From a virus, in IMG/VR virus record IMGVR_UViG_3300010970_000109, positions 1,075 through 34,703 of that record: a stretch of 33,629 nucleotides of DNA; one strand, 5' to 3'. How positions within the stretch are numbered: the stretch's first letter is position 1; each line of letters starts with the position of its first letter. The notes under the pieces were generated by a model. The model did no database searches, was not told the origin of the DNA, and was given only the letters and a program-made list of their open reading frames with translations. The translations under genes were made by a program, and so were the position numbers. Shown piece after piece: positions 1-5,854 of this stretch.

Positions 1-128
1 TGTTTTAACCAAAACTTTACATGGTTTTCCTGATGTGCCCATATCCTAAATTCTTTTAATCCCCACGCTTTACGATAGAGGAGCAACTGCCTAACGGCAC
101 ATTGGTATCGGTACTTTTCCTCATTCAC
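1..128 (-). CDS. Small phage protein, partial (runs off left edge)
   Basis: An open frame of 42 codons starts at a GTG at 128, overlaps the end of the upstream glycosyltransferase by 8 nt, and stays open to the window edge. The translation begins MNEEKYRYQCAVRQLLLYRK and continues with a Trp-rich stretch. The Y-R-x-x-C-x-V-R-x-L-L pattern resembles a small conserved phage protein group (DUF7696-like), recalled by motif only. The ribosome site is weak: AAAAAGG lies almost on the GTG. The overlap with the upstream gene suggests translational coupling. No function can be assigned. Confidence 0.45.
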   Translation of the reverse strand, partial: MNEEKYRYQCAVRQLLLYRKAWGLKEFRIWAHQENHVKFWLK

Positions 129-1065
129 CTTTTTGACAAATTGTCACTTCGGTGTTGATGACATTTTCAATATTTTGGATAATTTCTTTTCTTTCTTGTA
201 ATACTTTTTCTCGCCATTCAGCTTGAATAGCCAATAATTCTTCATAATTATCTTTAGTAAACCGAGCAAAATCTTTGGCACTTTCAATTAAAAATGGCTC
301 GTAATTGGTGATACCAGCTTTTTTTAAGGTCGTTTCGCAAGATTTATCAAATAATAATACGCACCGACACGCTAGGCTTTCATAATAACGATTGGCTAAA
401 TTATTAAAATGGTTATGCGTAAAGGTGTCCTCTATATATAAAGAGTATCTAAAGGCTTGTAATGCTGGTTTATCCCATCCAAATTTTTTAATAGGCTTAG
501 ATTTGCAACCTATATGTAGGAATTTCTTGTGATTTTTGGTACTGGTAGATAAATAAACTTGTTCTGTAAAGTATTTCTTGAAATATACCTCTCGGTCAGG
601 TCGGTATGTTCCGTAATAAATAAAATCATGGGTTTTCTTGCTAAGTGGCATCAACTTAAATAGCAATGGGTTAAGGTTTACCGAATACTCCGCATCAAAG
701 CAAGCAAACTTAACCGAACCTAATTCATAGTTACATAGCAAGAATGACCGCCTACGCTTAAAAATGGTGTAAGCAAAAGCATTTGGTCTAAGGTTATATT
801 CGTTAGTAATCCAACCCCAAGGTGTGTCCTCGTTTTTTTCCTCTATTTTTTCAATTTCATGGATAAAAGGGTATTGGGTAGCATAGCTTACAAAAATAAC
901 ATCATATTTTTTCTGGTATCTGCCACTATGCTCTTGGATAAATAATAGGTCTACCAAGTGTCCTTTAGCCTCTAATTCCGTTTTAAATGCTAATGCGTTA
1001 CGCACATGAGCATCTATCGGATTTTTGGCTCTAGGAACTGTTTCAATTATTAGAATTGAAGCCAT
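121..1065 (-). CDS. Putative GT-B-type glycosyltransferase
   Basis: 314 aa. The N-terminus (MASILIIETVPRAKNP) looks like the first beta strand and loop of a Rossmann domain. The C-terminal third has NRYYESLACRCVLLFDKS, matching the donor-binding region of GT-B enzymes (YE-[SA]-LAxGx-[VP]-x-LFD), where a conserved Gly is replaced by Arg. Family knowledge: such enzymes move a sugar from a nucleotide donor. The acceptor could be phage DNA bases, a virion protein or the host surface, and the sequence does not decide. The start ATG lies inside the end of the ParB-like gene (23 nt overlap), so it belongs to the same minus-strand operon. The C-terminal 50 residues are helical and charged. The glycosyltransferase call is moderately secure; the substrate is unknown. 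Confidence 0.6.
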   Translation of the reverse strand: MASILIIETVPRAKNPIDAHVRNALAFKTELEAKGHLVDLLFIQEHSGRYQKKYDVIFVSYATQYPFIHEIEKIEEKNEDTPWGWITNEYNLRPNAFAYTIFKRRRSFLLCNYELGSVKFACFDAEYSVNLNPLLFKLMPLSKKTHDFIYYGTYRPDREVYFKKYFTEQVYLSTSTKNHKKFLHIGCKSKPIKKFGWDKPALQAFRYSLYIEDTFTHNHFNNLANRYYESLACRCVLLFDKSCETTLKKAGITNYEPFLIESAKDFARFTKDNYEELLAIQAEWREKVLQERKEIIQNIENVINTEVTICQKGE

Positions 1066-1627
1066 CGAGGATTCCTATAAAGGTTTCAAATTGGATTTTT
1101 TCGCTAGTAATACCTAATCGAGCCTTAATAATTTCCTTTTGGGCTATGTTATCGCATTTAACTATGAAATTTACCGATTCATTAATTTCATCTATCACAT
1201 CAATATCATGCTCAAACTCACCTAATAAGCCTTCAAGCTCCTCTCGGTTAAAGCCAAAATCCTTTAGGTCGAATTTATCTTGAATATCCTCTACTTCCAT
1301 CTTTAAAAGCTCAAAGTCCCAAGAGGAGTTCATGGCGATACGATTATCAGCCAAAATATAAGCCTTTTTCTGGGCTTCTGTAAGGTGTTCCAAGCGGATA
1401 CATGGCACAGTATCCAATTCCAATTTTTTAGCCGCTAATAGGCGACCATGCCCAGCAATTACACCATTATCCGCATCAATTAGGATAGGTTGGTTAAAGC
1501 CAAATTCCTTAATACTGGAAGCAATTTGGGTAACTTGCTCCTCTGGATGGGTTCTTGCGTTGTTAATATAAGGAATTAACAGGTCGGTATCTAATTGCTC
1601 AACGGCTGGTTCTTTTTTCTTGCTCAT
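1043..1627 (-). CDS. ParB/sulfiredoxin-fold domain protein
   Basis: 194 aa. Residues about 10-105 form a ParB-N-type domain: NARTHPEEQVTQIASSIKEF, then QPILIDADNGVIAGHGRLLAAK, whose GHGR matches the phosphate-binding loop of this fold, and later LADNRIA. Phage proteins of this kind are often fused to or beside DNA adenine methyltransferases near the terminase genes. No methyltransferase domain follows here: residues 110-194 look like an acidic helical tail plus a small alpha/beta segment. Its ATG overlaps the stop of the winged-helix gene (ATGA). The role may be nuclease, CTP-dependent DNA clamp, or a modification accessory; the sequence does not decide. Confidence 0.75.
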   Translation of the reverse strand: MSKKKEPAVEQLDTDLLIPYINNARTHPEEQVTQIASSIKEFGFNQPILIDADNGVIAGHGRLLAAKKLELDTVPCIRLEHLTEAQKKAYILADNRIAMNSSWDFELLKMEVEDIQDKFDLKDFGFNREELEGLLGEFEHDIDVIDEINESVNFIVKCDNIAQKEIIKARLGITSEKIQFETFIGILDGFNSNN

Positions 1628-1887
1628 ATATTCTCTTTTGGTAATTTGGTTGGTGAGTAGGTATAGCTATATACAGTTTTTCTACCAATCTTCCAGTTAT
1701 CGTTGGAAATCTCTTTCCTCGTTACATATCTCTGTCGTAATAGATAGCATAGACCCATAGAAACCTCGTTGGATAGTAAGCCCGATTTTTGGGTTAGGTC
1801 GTGCAAAGTAAGAGGTTTATTTTCTTTTGTGAATAAAGCCCTTAAAGTTGATACCGCTTTAGGGCTTCGTTTTACCGTATTTTCCAA
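1624..1887 (-). CDS. Small winged-helix DNA-binding protein (TTG start)
   Basis: 87 aa. Residues about 12-58 read as a winged helix-turn-helix: TLRALFTKENKPLTLHDLTQ, then a recognition-helix-like SNEVSMGLCYLLRQRYV, then a wing with basic residues. This resembles MarR/ArsR-size phage regulators. The frame has no upstream ATG. The likely start is TTG at 1887, just after a very strong Shine-Dalgarno AGGAGG (spacing 4 by eye). That ribosome site forms one arm of a 7-bp inverted repeat at 1888-1916, so the protein may control its own translation or transcription. It is coupled to the ParB-like gene by an ATGA overlap. DNA binding is inferred from fold only. Confidence 0.55.
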   Translation of the reverse strand: MENTVKRSPKAVSTLRALFTKENKPLTLHDLTQKSGLLSNEVSMGLCYLLRQRYVTRKEISNDNWKIGRKTVYSYTYSPTKLPKENI

Positions 1888-1916
1888 GATACCTCCTAAA
1901 TATTATAGAAGGTATC
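1888..1916 (-). promoter_or_regulatory. Inverted repeat covering the ribosome site of the winged-helix gene
   Basis: GATACCT (1888-1894) and AGGTATC (1910-1916) are perfect 7-nt complements around a 15-nt loop. On the minus strand the 3' arm holds the AGGAGG ribosome site of the TTG-started winged-helix gene, and the loop holds a TATAAT-like hexamer. It could be a translational hairpin, an operator, or both. Confidence 0.45.
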
Positions 1917-1930
1917 TTATATCATATTTA

Positions 1931-2899
1931 CTACGCTAACAAGAGTTCTACCGCTTTATTTTTAGCTCGGTCACCGCTACCAAACCAAGCATTATTTAAG
2001 CGTGTATCGTTACTGCGGTTTGGGATATGGTGGTCGTAATACTCGGTTACCGCATTAAGCATAGCCCATTTGGTATGACCAACCAACTCCGAACCTTTGG
2101 CACTTCCCTCGTATAAAGCATGAATAGCTTTTACAGTCCGATTTTTATCAAGTTCAAATTCTTTAATTTGGTAATCAGGAGATACCAACTGCTTAATAAA
2201 TGCGTCTGCTTTAGCGTGGTTCATTTCCTGTGATTGGAGGAATTTAGCCATTTGCATAAAACTACCAAAGGCTTCCGATACCTGACCAAGCTGGTTTTTT
2301 ACCTTATCGTGGTCGAATACTGTGGAATGTGGCACTTTAATCATGGTCTTAACTTCGTTTTGAGCCATCGTTAAGGTGTTGTTACACACGACCCTAACGG
2401 ATGTAAAACGGGCGGTAGTGGCTAGGCTTCTATCGCATGATGTAGATAAAAGTAGAAAACCGCCTACTCCATCATCTTTACATACTTCACCGAATTTACC
2501 AGTTTCCGCTAAAGCCCAGAGCCTACGACCACCTCGTAAAGTTCCAGCCGTATGCAATTTAAATCCAGCCTCTTTTACTAAAGAATCGAAAAACTCCAAA
2601 ACTTCGGCTGGTTGAACTGGCTTGTATCTATCGCTAACGATTGATAAGGCTTCGTTGTTATCCGAGCGGTAAAGGATGTTTTGTCCGTTATAAGTATGTA
2701 GGTTGTGATGCTCGTTGTCATCTTTTACTTCGTAATGCACTTTTGCACTATTAAGAGTCCAATCCATACCTGATGCTTTTCGCCAAGTAACCATATCCGC
2801 ACCAGCTTCAAGCTCCTGACCAAGACCATGCCAAGGTGTTTCACCTACAAAAGCCATTTCGGTAAATCCGTCTGCTCTTTGTGTTAATTCGTGTGCCAT
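1931..2899 (-). CDS. DUF932 (phage/plasmid-like TIGR03299) protein
   Basis: 322 aa, close to the usual length of DUF932 proteins. Diagnostic segments seen: the N-terminal TPWHGLGQELEAG, NGQNILYRSDNNEALSIVSDRYKPVQPAEVLEFF, RLWALAETG, and RVVCNNTLTMAQ. The family is common in phages and plasmids and has no established biochemical role; early-gene or replication-associated functions have been suggested. It has its own leader with an AAAAAAGGAAAT ribosome site and a TATAAT about 45 nt upstream of the ATG. It lies between the regulator/ParB block and a run of very small genes. Confidence 0.85.
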   Translation of the reverse strand: MAHELTQRADGFTEMAFVGETPWHGLGQELEAGADMVTWRKASGMDWTLNSAKVHYEVKDDNEHHNLHTYNGQNILYRSDNNEALSIVSDRYKPVQPAEVLEFFDSLVKEAGFKLHTAGTLRGGRRLWALAETGKFGEVCKDDGVGGFLLLSTSCDRSLATTARFTSVRVVCNNTLTMAQNEVKTMIKVPHSTVFDHDKVKNQLGQVSEAFGSFMQMAKFLQSQEMNHAKADAFIKQLVSPDYQIKEFELDKNRTVKAIHALYEGSAKGSELVGHTKWAMLNAVTEYYDHHIPNRSNDTRLNNAWFGSGDRAKNKAVELLLA

Positions 2900-2941
2900 T
2901 TTATTTCCTTTTTTGTGTTGTATTGTTTTACTGCTATAACT

Positions 2942-2947
2942 ATTATA
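2942..2947 (-). promoter_or_regulatory. Candidate -10 element for the DUF932 gene
   Basis: Minus-strand TATAAT in the context CCATTATAATAGTTATA, shared almost exactly with the elements at 3141 and 3657. No good -35 hexamer is visible at 16-18 nt. The core ATTATAAT is palindromic. Confidence 0.5.
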
Positions 2948-2965
2948 ATGGATAACCCTGAGGTA

Positions 2966-3109
2966 TTAAAATAATGATGCTAAAAAACTGCCGATAGAAA
3001 TTCCTAATAAACCTATTGCAAATAATGTTCCGAATAGGATTCCTACGATTAGTACCGCCAACCATTCAACCCAAGTTGGAATTTTTTTATCAGCGTGCCA
3101 AAGTTTCAT
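2966..3109 (-). CDS. Small membrane protein, 47 aa
   Basis: An ATG at 3109 follows the strong ribosome site AAAAAGGAG (spacing 5) and opens a 47-codon frame. The protein has a short charged start (MKLWHADKKIPTW) and then one long or two short hydrophobic segments from about residue 16 to the end, with glycine-rich spacing. It has its own upstream TATAAT at 3141-3146. It is a single- or double-pass inner-membrane protein of unknown function; small early phage membrane proteins of this kind can modify host physiology or exclude other phages, but nothing here proves that. Confidence 0.65.
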   Translation of the reverse strand: MKLWHADKKIPTWVEWLAVLIVGILFGTLFAIGLLGISIGSFLASLF

Positions 3110-3140
3110 AAATGCTCCTTTTTGTGTTTAAGATATAACT

Positions 3141-3146
3141 ATTATA
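3141..3146 (-). promoter_or_regulatory. Candidate -10 element for the 47-aa membrane protein
   Basis: Minus-strand TATAAT within TCATCCATTATAATAGTTATATC, whose flanks match those at 2942 and 3657. No clear -35 is seen. Confidence 0.5.
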
Positions 3147-3154
3147 ATGGATGA

Positions 3155-3412
3155 TTATTTAACAATAAGTCCAGTTCCAACATATTCTTTTGCTTCAATT
3201 AGCATTTTTTCGTAATTTGAACGGAAAAATTCGTTAATTTTTGCATTGATAACATTAGCAAGCCATTCTTTTTGTTGCTCGTTATACCAATATCCTGTTA
3301 ATTGACCATCATCACTACGGACAAATTGCTCAAGGTCTAAATCTATGGCTTCCATATAAAGTTCTGGGTTAAGTTTTATATAGCCATCTTTGTAAGATTT
3401 GAATGGTTTCAT
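3155..3412 (-). CDS. Hypothetical small protein, 85 aa
   Basis: 85 aa, acidic and aromatic-rich, no membrane segment; predicted mostly helical (QQKEWLANVINAKINEFFRS and EKMLIEAKEYVG). The start is supported by the repeated leader ACGAAAAGGAAAT directly upstream of the ATG. It follows the 61-aa gene by 28 nt and probably shares its promoter at 3657. I do not recognise a family. Confidence 0.6.
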   Translation of the reverse strand: MKPFKSYKDGYIKLNPELYMEAIDLDLEQFVRSDDGQLTGYWYNEQQKEWLANVINAKINEFFRSNYEKMLIEAKEYVGTGLIVK

Positions 3413-3440
3413 TTTTATTTCCTTTTCGTAAGGTTAAAAA

Positions 3441-3626
3441 TTAAAATGCTAGGTTTTTGCAAATAGAAATTGCATCTGCTTTAGAAAAACAAGTATGTAA
3501 AACTTCACCGCTTTTTGCTATATACCAAGTTTTACCGCTAGGCTTTTTATAAAAATAAAAAACGCTGGATTCCTCGCTAGTTCCGATGAATCTGTATGTG
3601 TAACTGCATATTCTTTGGATAATCAT
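3441..3626 (-). CDS. Hypothetical small protein, 61 aa
   Basis: 61 aa, basic, with a YRFIGTSEESSVFYFYKKPSG segment suggesting a small beta-sheet domain and a C-terminal helix (SKADAISICKNLAF). Its leader contains CACGAAAAGGAAAT and its own TATAAT (3657-3662), giving a short 5' leader of about 25 nt. It is probably the first gene of a two-gene transcript with the 85-aa gene downstream. Function unknown. Confidence 0.6.
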   Translation of the reverse strand: MIIQRICSYTYRFIGTSEESSVFYFYKKPSGKTWYIAKSGEVLHTCFSKADAISICKNLAF

Positions 3627-3656
3627 TTTATTTCCTTTTCGTGTGGAAGATATACT

Positions 3657-3662
3657 ATTATA
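3657..3662 (-). promoter_or_regulatory. Candidate -10 element for the 61-aa gene
   Basis: Minus-strand TATAAT in TCATCCACTATAATAGTATATC, the third copy of this promoter type. The hairpin at 3670-3687 sits just upstream, where a -35 would be expected. Confidence 0.5.
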
Positions 3663-3669
3663 GTGGATG

Positions 3670-3687
3670 ACCCCCGATTAAGGGGGT
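3670..3687 (-). terminator. GC-rich hairpin between a gene end and the next promoter
   Basis: ACCCCC (3670-3675), a 6-nt loop and GGGGGT (3682-3687) form a perfect 6-bp stem just after the stop of the 76-aa gene. On the minus strand no T-run follows, so it is a poor intrinsic terminator in that direction. It may insulate the upstream gene or influence the adjacent promoter. Confidence 0.4.
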
Positions 3688-3694
3688 ATTTTGA

Positions 3695-3925
3695 TTATGA
3701 ATTCTTTTGTGCGTGGACTAGGTTTCTAGTATCGGTGTATTCAAAAAAGTAATATTTTACTTGGTTAAGAATTTGATTTGCTTCTACTGTTGAACCGATT
3801 TCAATTAGGTGTTGAGCATCAGATAACATTCCAGCTAATCGCATATTGATGTTATAAGCGGTAGAAAAAGAGGATTCCAATTTTTCTGGTTGCATACCTA
3901 ACATTTGGTTTTCTTGGTTATTCAT
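3695..3925 (-). CDS. Hypothetical small helical protein, 76 aa
   Basis: 76 aa, no hydrophobic segment, and predicted helical from about residue 20 (AYNINMRLAGMLSDAQHLIE, then NQILNQVKYYFFEYTDT), perhaps a short helical hairpin. The leader is CCACGAAAAAGGAAG, one A longer than the other copies of the repeated leader. A good sigma70-like promoter (3971-3998) precedes it. Family not recognised. Confidence 0.6.
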   Translation of the reverse strand: MNNQENQMLGMQPEKLESSFSTAYNINMRLAGMLSDAQHLIEIGSTVEANQILNQVKYYFFEYTDTRNLVHAQKNS

Positions 3926-3970
3926 TTTTACTTCCTTTTTCGTGGTTAGGAGATTTCTCTCTATGAATTA

Positions 3971-3998
3971 ATCATACGCTTGATAAGGAAGGTGTAAA
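3971..3998 (-). promoter_or_regulatory. Sigma70-like promoter of the 76-aa gene
   Basis: Minus strand TTTACA (3998-3993), 16-nt spacer, TATGAT (3976-3971): five of six matches in each hexamer. It is the best complete promoter in the left region, lying about 45 nt upstream of the ATG at 3925. Confidence 0.55.
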
Positions 3999-4091
3999 CA
4001 TATTTATGTTCCGTAAGTCGTTATTCCATAAAGGTATTTTATGAATGTCGTTTCGGAAGGTGAAAAACATTAAATTAATAGCTACAAAAAG

Positions 4092-4111
4092 AAAAACCCC
4101 CTTTCGGGGGT
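4092..4111 (-). terminator. Rho-independent terminator after the 70-aa gene
   Basis: Read on the minus strand: CCCCC, loop GAAA, GGGGG, then TTTTT. A perfect 5-bp GC stem with a tetraloop and a T-run, placed 5 nt past the stop codon at 4117. Confidence 0.85.
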
Positions 4112-4116
4112 CTTAA

Positions 4117-4329
4117 TTAACGCTGACTTAATTCTTCAAGTCCTTTTTTGCAGTCTTGACAATCGCATGTAATAACATCCGTTTTTGATGCTTGTTTTAT
4201 TTCTGCAATAGTATCAAATCCTCTTACATGAACTAAATCATCCGAGAATCTGAAACCATGTGGCAACCATAAAAAATAAGCATCGCCATCTGCATCCACA
4301 TCACGCTTTATGTCCAGTTTGAATTTCAT
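4117..4329 (-). CDS. Hypothetical small protein with Cys pair motif, 70 aa
   Basis: 70 aa from the ATG at 4329, chosen because the repeated leader ACGAAAAGGAAAT ends 6 nt upstream; an in-frame ATG at 4362 lies upstream of that ribosome site. The sequence MKFKLDIKRDVDADGDAYFLWLP suggests a small beta-sheet N-terminus. Near the C-terminus CDCQDCKKG carries three Cys in C-x-C-x-x-C spacing, which could bind a metal but is too short to prove a zinc ribbon. The transcript starts at the TATAAT at 4386 and ends at a strong terminator, so this is a monocistronic unit. Function unknown. Confidence 0.6.
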   Translation of the reverse strand: MKFKLDIKRDVDADGDAYFLWLPHGFRFSDDLVHVRGFDTIAEIKQASKTDVITCDCQDCKKGLEELSQR

Positions 4330-4361
4330 TTGGATTTCCTTTTCGTAGGTTTTAAAGAGCA

Positions 4362-4381
4362 TATCAATATTTCTATTGATA
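4362..4381 (-). promoter_or_regulatory. 8-bp palindrome in the 5' leader of the 70-aa gene
   Basis: TATCAATA and TATTGATA flank a 4-nt loop (GAAA on the minus strand), immediately downstream of the -10 element at 4386. It could be a repressor operator or an mRNA 5' hairpin. Confidence 0.45.
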
Positions 4382-4385
4382 ATTC

Positions 4386-4391
4386 ATTATA
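4386..4391 (-). promoter_or_regulatory. Candidate -10 element of the 70-aa gene, palindromic
   Basis: Minus-strand TATAAT in the palindrome ATTATAAT (4386-4393), so a TATAAT is readable on both strands. No -35 is visible in either direction. Confidence 0.45.
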
Positions 4392-4443
4392 ATACTTCCC
4401 CCAAAAATGAGTGATGTTCAATTTTCGGTAGGTGAAATACATT

Positions 4444-4550
4444 TGGTGGGAGCAGAAAGCCACGAAAAGGAGGGTATTTAGCCCGTTAGTTTATAGTGAT
4501 AACGCACTGCAATCTGCTCCCATAGAGGGTTGAGGAGTTTCCTCCTCGGT
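4444..4550 (-). ncRNA. Candidate structured small RNA with anti-Shine-Dalgarno segment
   Basis: A gene-free 230-nt gap downstream of ssb. On the minus strand a 6-bp GAAA-loop hairpin (4547-4532) is followed by a 9-bp stem, TGGGAGCAG (4522-4514) with CTGCTCCCA (4455-4447), enclosing 58 nt. Inside are CGTTA/TAACG and GGG/CCC hairpins and an apparently unpaired CTCCTTTTCGTGG (4472-4460). The 3' side reads UGCUCCC-A-CCA, like a tRNA acceptor end, and the span from 4521 to 4444 is 78 nt, tRNA-sized, but no T-arm forms. The unpaired segment is complementary to the repeated leaders of neighbouring genes and contains CCUCCUUU, the same as the 16S rRNA anti-SD core. A TAAAATAG at 4562-4555 could be its promoter. 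Strand and transcription are inferred. Confidence 0.5.
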
Positions 4551-4564
4551 GTTGCTATTTTAAC

Positions 4565-4948
4565 TTAAAAAGGAATATCATCCGATAAGGCGGTTAGTTG
4601 CTCAGGGGTAGGCATTACCCTAGTGGTTGTAACTTCCTTTTTGCCCAACATCTGAATCTTATCAGCAATAATTTTGGTCGAATAGCGGTCAATACCATCC
4701 TTGGTATATTTTTCCGTTTTCATCTTGCCTTGCACAAATACTTGCGAACCTTTGGTTAAATATTGTCCAGAAATTTCTGCCAATTTACCAAATGCGGTTA
4801 CATTTACCCATTCTGTGCCCTCTTTGTCCTTGCTTTTCCATCCACAAGCTAAAGAAATATTTGCTACTGCATCATTTTGAGGTGTATAGCGTAACTCTAC
4901 ATCCTTGCCTAATCTACCGATAAATTGACATTGGTTTAAATCATTCAT
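4565..4948 (-). CDS. ssb: Single-stranded DNA-binding protein
   Basis: 127 aa with an N-terminal OB fold (residues about 1-100): LNQCQFIGRLGKDVELRYTP, ANISLACGWKSKDKEGTEWV, NVTAFGKLAEISGQYLTKGS and QVFVQGKMKTEKY are classic SSB segments. A short linker ends in the acidic tip DDIPF, which binds partner proteins in bacterial SSBs. It is shorter than host SSB (about 170 aa), as is usual for phage versions. The ATG overlaps the exonuclease stop by 8 nt, placing it in one transcript with exonuclease and SSAP, where it would coat ssDNA during replication and recombination. Confidence 0.93.
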   Translation of the reverse strand: MNDLNQCQFIGRLGKDVELRYTPQNDAVANISLACGWKSKDKEGTEWVNVTAFGKLAEISGQYLTKGSQVFVQGKMKTEKYTKDGIDRYSTKIIADKIQMLGKKEVTTTRVMPTPEQLTALSDDIPF

Positions 4949-5630
4949 TTTCCGCTCCGTTTAAATTAATTAATAAATCATCCACTTCATTTAAAAACCT
5001 AAGTACCTCTGCTTCCATTTCCGCAATAAACGCATCATCACGGACACAACGCTTTACAAACAACTTATTTTTATCCGACCTAATTCTTGGGTCATAACTT
5101 ACAAAATCACACCATTGGCGGTTAGTCACCCACATTTGGCATTGCATTTGCTTGTAATATTCCGTTGGCACTTGGTCTGCAATTAAATAATCTAGGTGTG
5201 TGGTGCTATTTGGACATTTAATCTCGATTAGACCATCATTACCAACCAATCCATCAGGTGATACTCCTACATAATCATGAATAGGATGTTTCCAGAACCC
5301 AGTTTTTTCTACAAATGTTTCATGTAATACTTCATACTGTTGTCGTGCAAATGGTTCTTGCATAGTCCCCCATTCCATAGCGGAACTGGTAAAGGATTCT
5401 TGTCCTTGCCCTGTTACTCTTTCGGCTACCAATCGCATTTTGTATTTCTTGCGAGTAATTGCTTCCGAACCGCCTTTACCTTTAGCCATTACATCAGCAA
5501 CACAACTAGCCGTTACATGACCTAATCTGGCTTTTTTCCATTCATCAGAGCCTTGTTCCAAGTCCACTAATCCAGCAAAAGGAATTGGCTCTAAAGCATT
5601 AAGCCTATCCTCGGTGGTGAATGTTGTCAT
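4941..5630 (-). CDS. YqaJ/lambda-type exonuclease
   Basis: 229 aa from the ATG at 5630, which has GGAG 7 nt upstream; a TTG 12 nt further out is less likely. YqaJ-family features in order: EQGSDEWKKARLGHVTAS near residues 26-44, EWGTMQEPFARQQYE, then the catalytic GVSPDGLVGNDGLIEIKCPN with the D...E-x-K active site, and a Q-rich QMQCQMWVT helix. Family knowledge: these are 5'-3' double-strand exonucleases that expose 3' ssDNA for annealing by the partner SSAP. The partner (DUF1071) lies two genes upstream and SSB directly downstream, a lambda Red-like set. The start overlaps a small membrane protein gene by 26 nt. Confidence 0.9.
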   Translation of the reverse strand: MTTFTTEDRLNALEPIPFAGLVDLEQGSDEWKKARLGHVTASCVADVMAKGKGGSEAITRKKYKMRLVAERVTGQGQESFTSSAMEWGTMQEPFARQQYEVLHETFVEKTGFWKHPIHDYVGVSPDGLVGNDGLIEIKCPNSTTHLDYLIADQVPTEYYKQMQCQMWVTNRQWCDFVSYDPRIRSDKNKLFVKRCVRDDAFIAEMEAEVLRFLNEVDDLLINLNGAENE

Positions 5631-5793
5631 TTTTTTCTCCAAGAATGGTTACTAATGCTAATAAAGTTGCAAATACTGAGGAATAAAATCTTGTTCCCAT
5701 ATCCCAATTTGCTGGGTTTAAATCCCACAATACAAACGATATTAGCAAATAGGTAAATGAATAAGCACCAACTATTTTTAATGTTGTTTTCAT
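5605..5793 (-). CDS. Small two-helix membrane protein, 62 aa
   Basis: 62 aa with two hydrophobic segments: about residues 8-24 (GAYSFTYLLISFVLW) and 36-52 (FYSSVFATLLALVTILG), joined by a short polar loop NPANWDMG, with a charged C-terminus (EKNDNIHHRG). An AAAGG ribosome site lies 8 nt before the ATG. It lies between SSAP and exonuclease and overlaps the exonuclease start by 26 nt. Function unknown. Confidence 0.6.
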   Translation of the reverse strand: MKTTLKIVGAYSFTYLLISFVLWDLNPANWDMGTRFYSSVFATLLALVTILGEKNDNIHHRG

Positions 5794-5854
5794 TTTTTAA
5801 CCTTTCTTGCTTGTATTTCTTTTTGAAGAATGTGCCAAAACATAGATTTGATAA

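Noticed and set aside
2376-2615. Plus-strand frame inside the DUF932 gene
   Set aside because: Antisense shadow of a well supported gene, with no ribosome site or protein-like pattern.
3670-3687. Clear intrinsic terminator after the 76-aa gene
   Set aside because: The stem is strong but the minus strand lacks a T-run after it, so it was kept only at low confidence.
4460-4472. Ribosome binding site on the plus strand (CCACGAAAAGGAG)
   Set aside because: No start codon follows at a usable distance on the plus strand and no open frame is present, so it is not a translation start there.
4444-4521. Canonical tRNA gene on the minus strand
   Set aside because: Acceptor-like ends with A-CCA and the length fit, but no T-arm can pair, the anticodon-like stem has only 3 good pairs, and the loop CTAAATA has U at position 37. 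Kept as a tRNA-shaped RNA candidate only.
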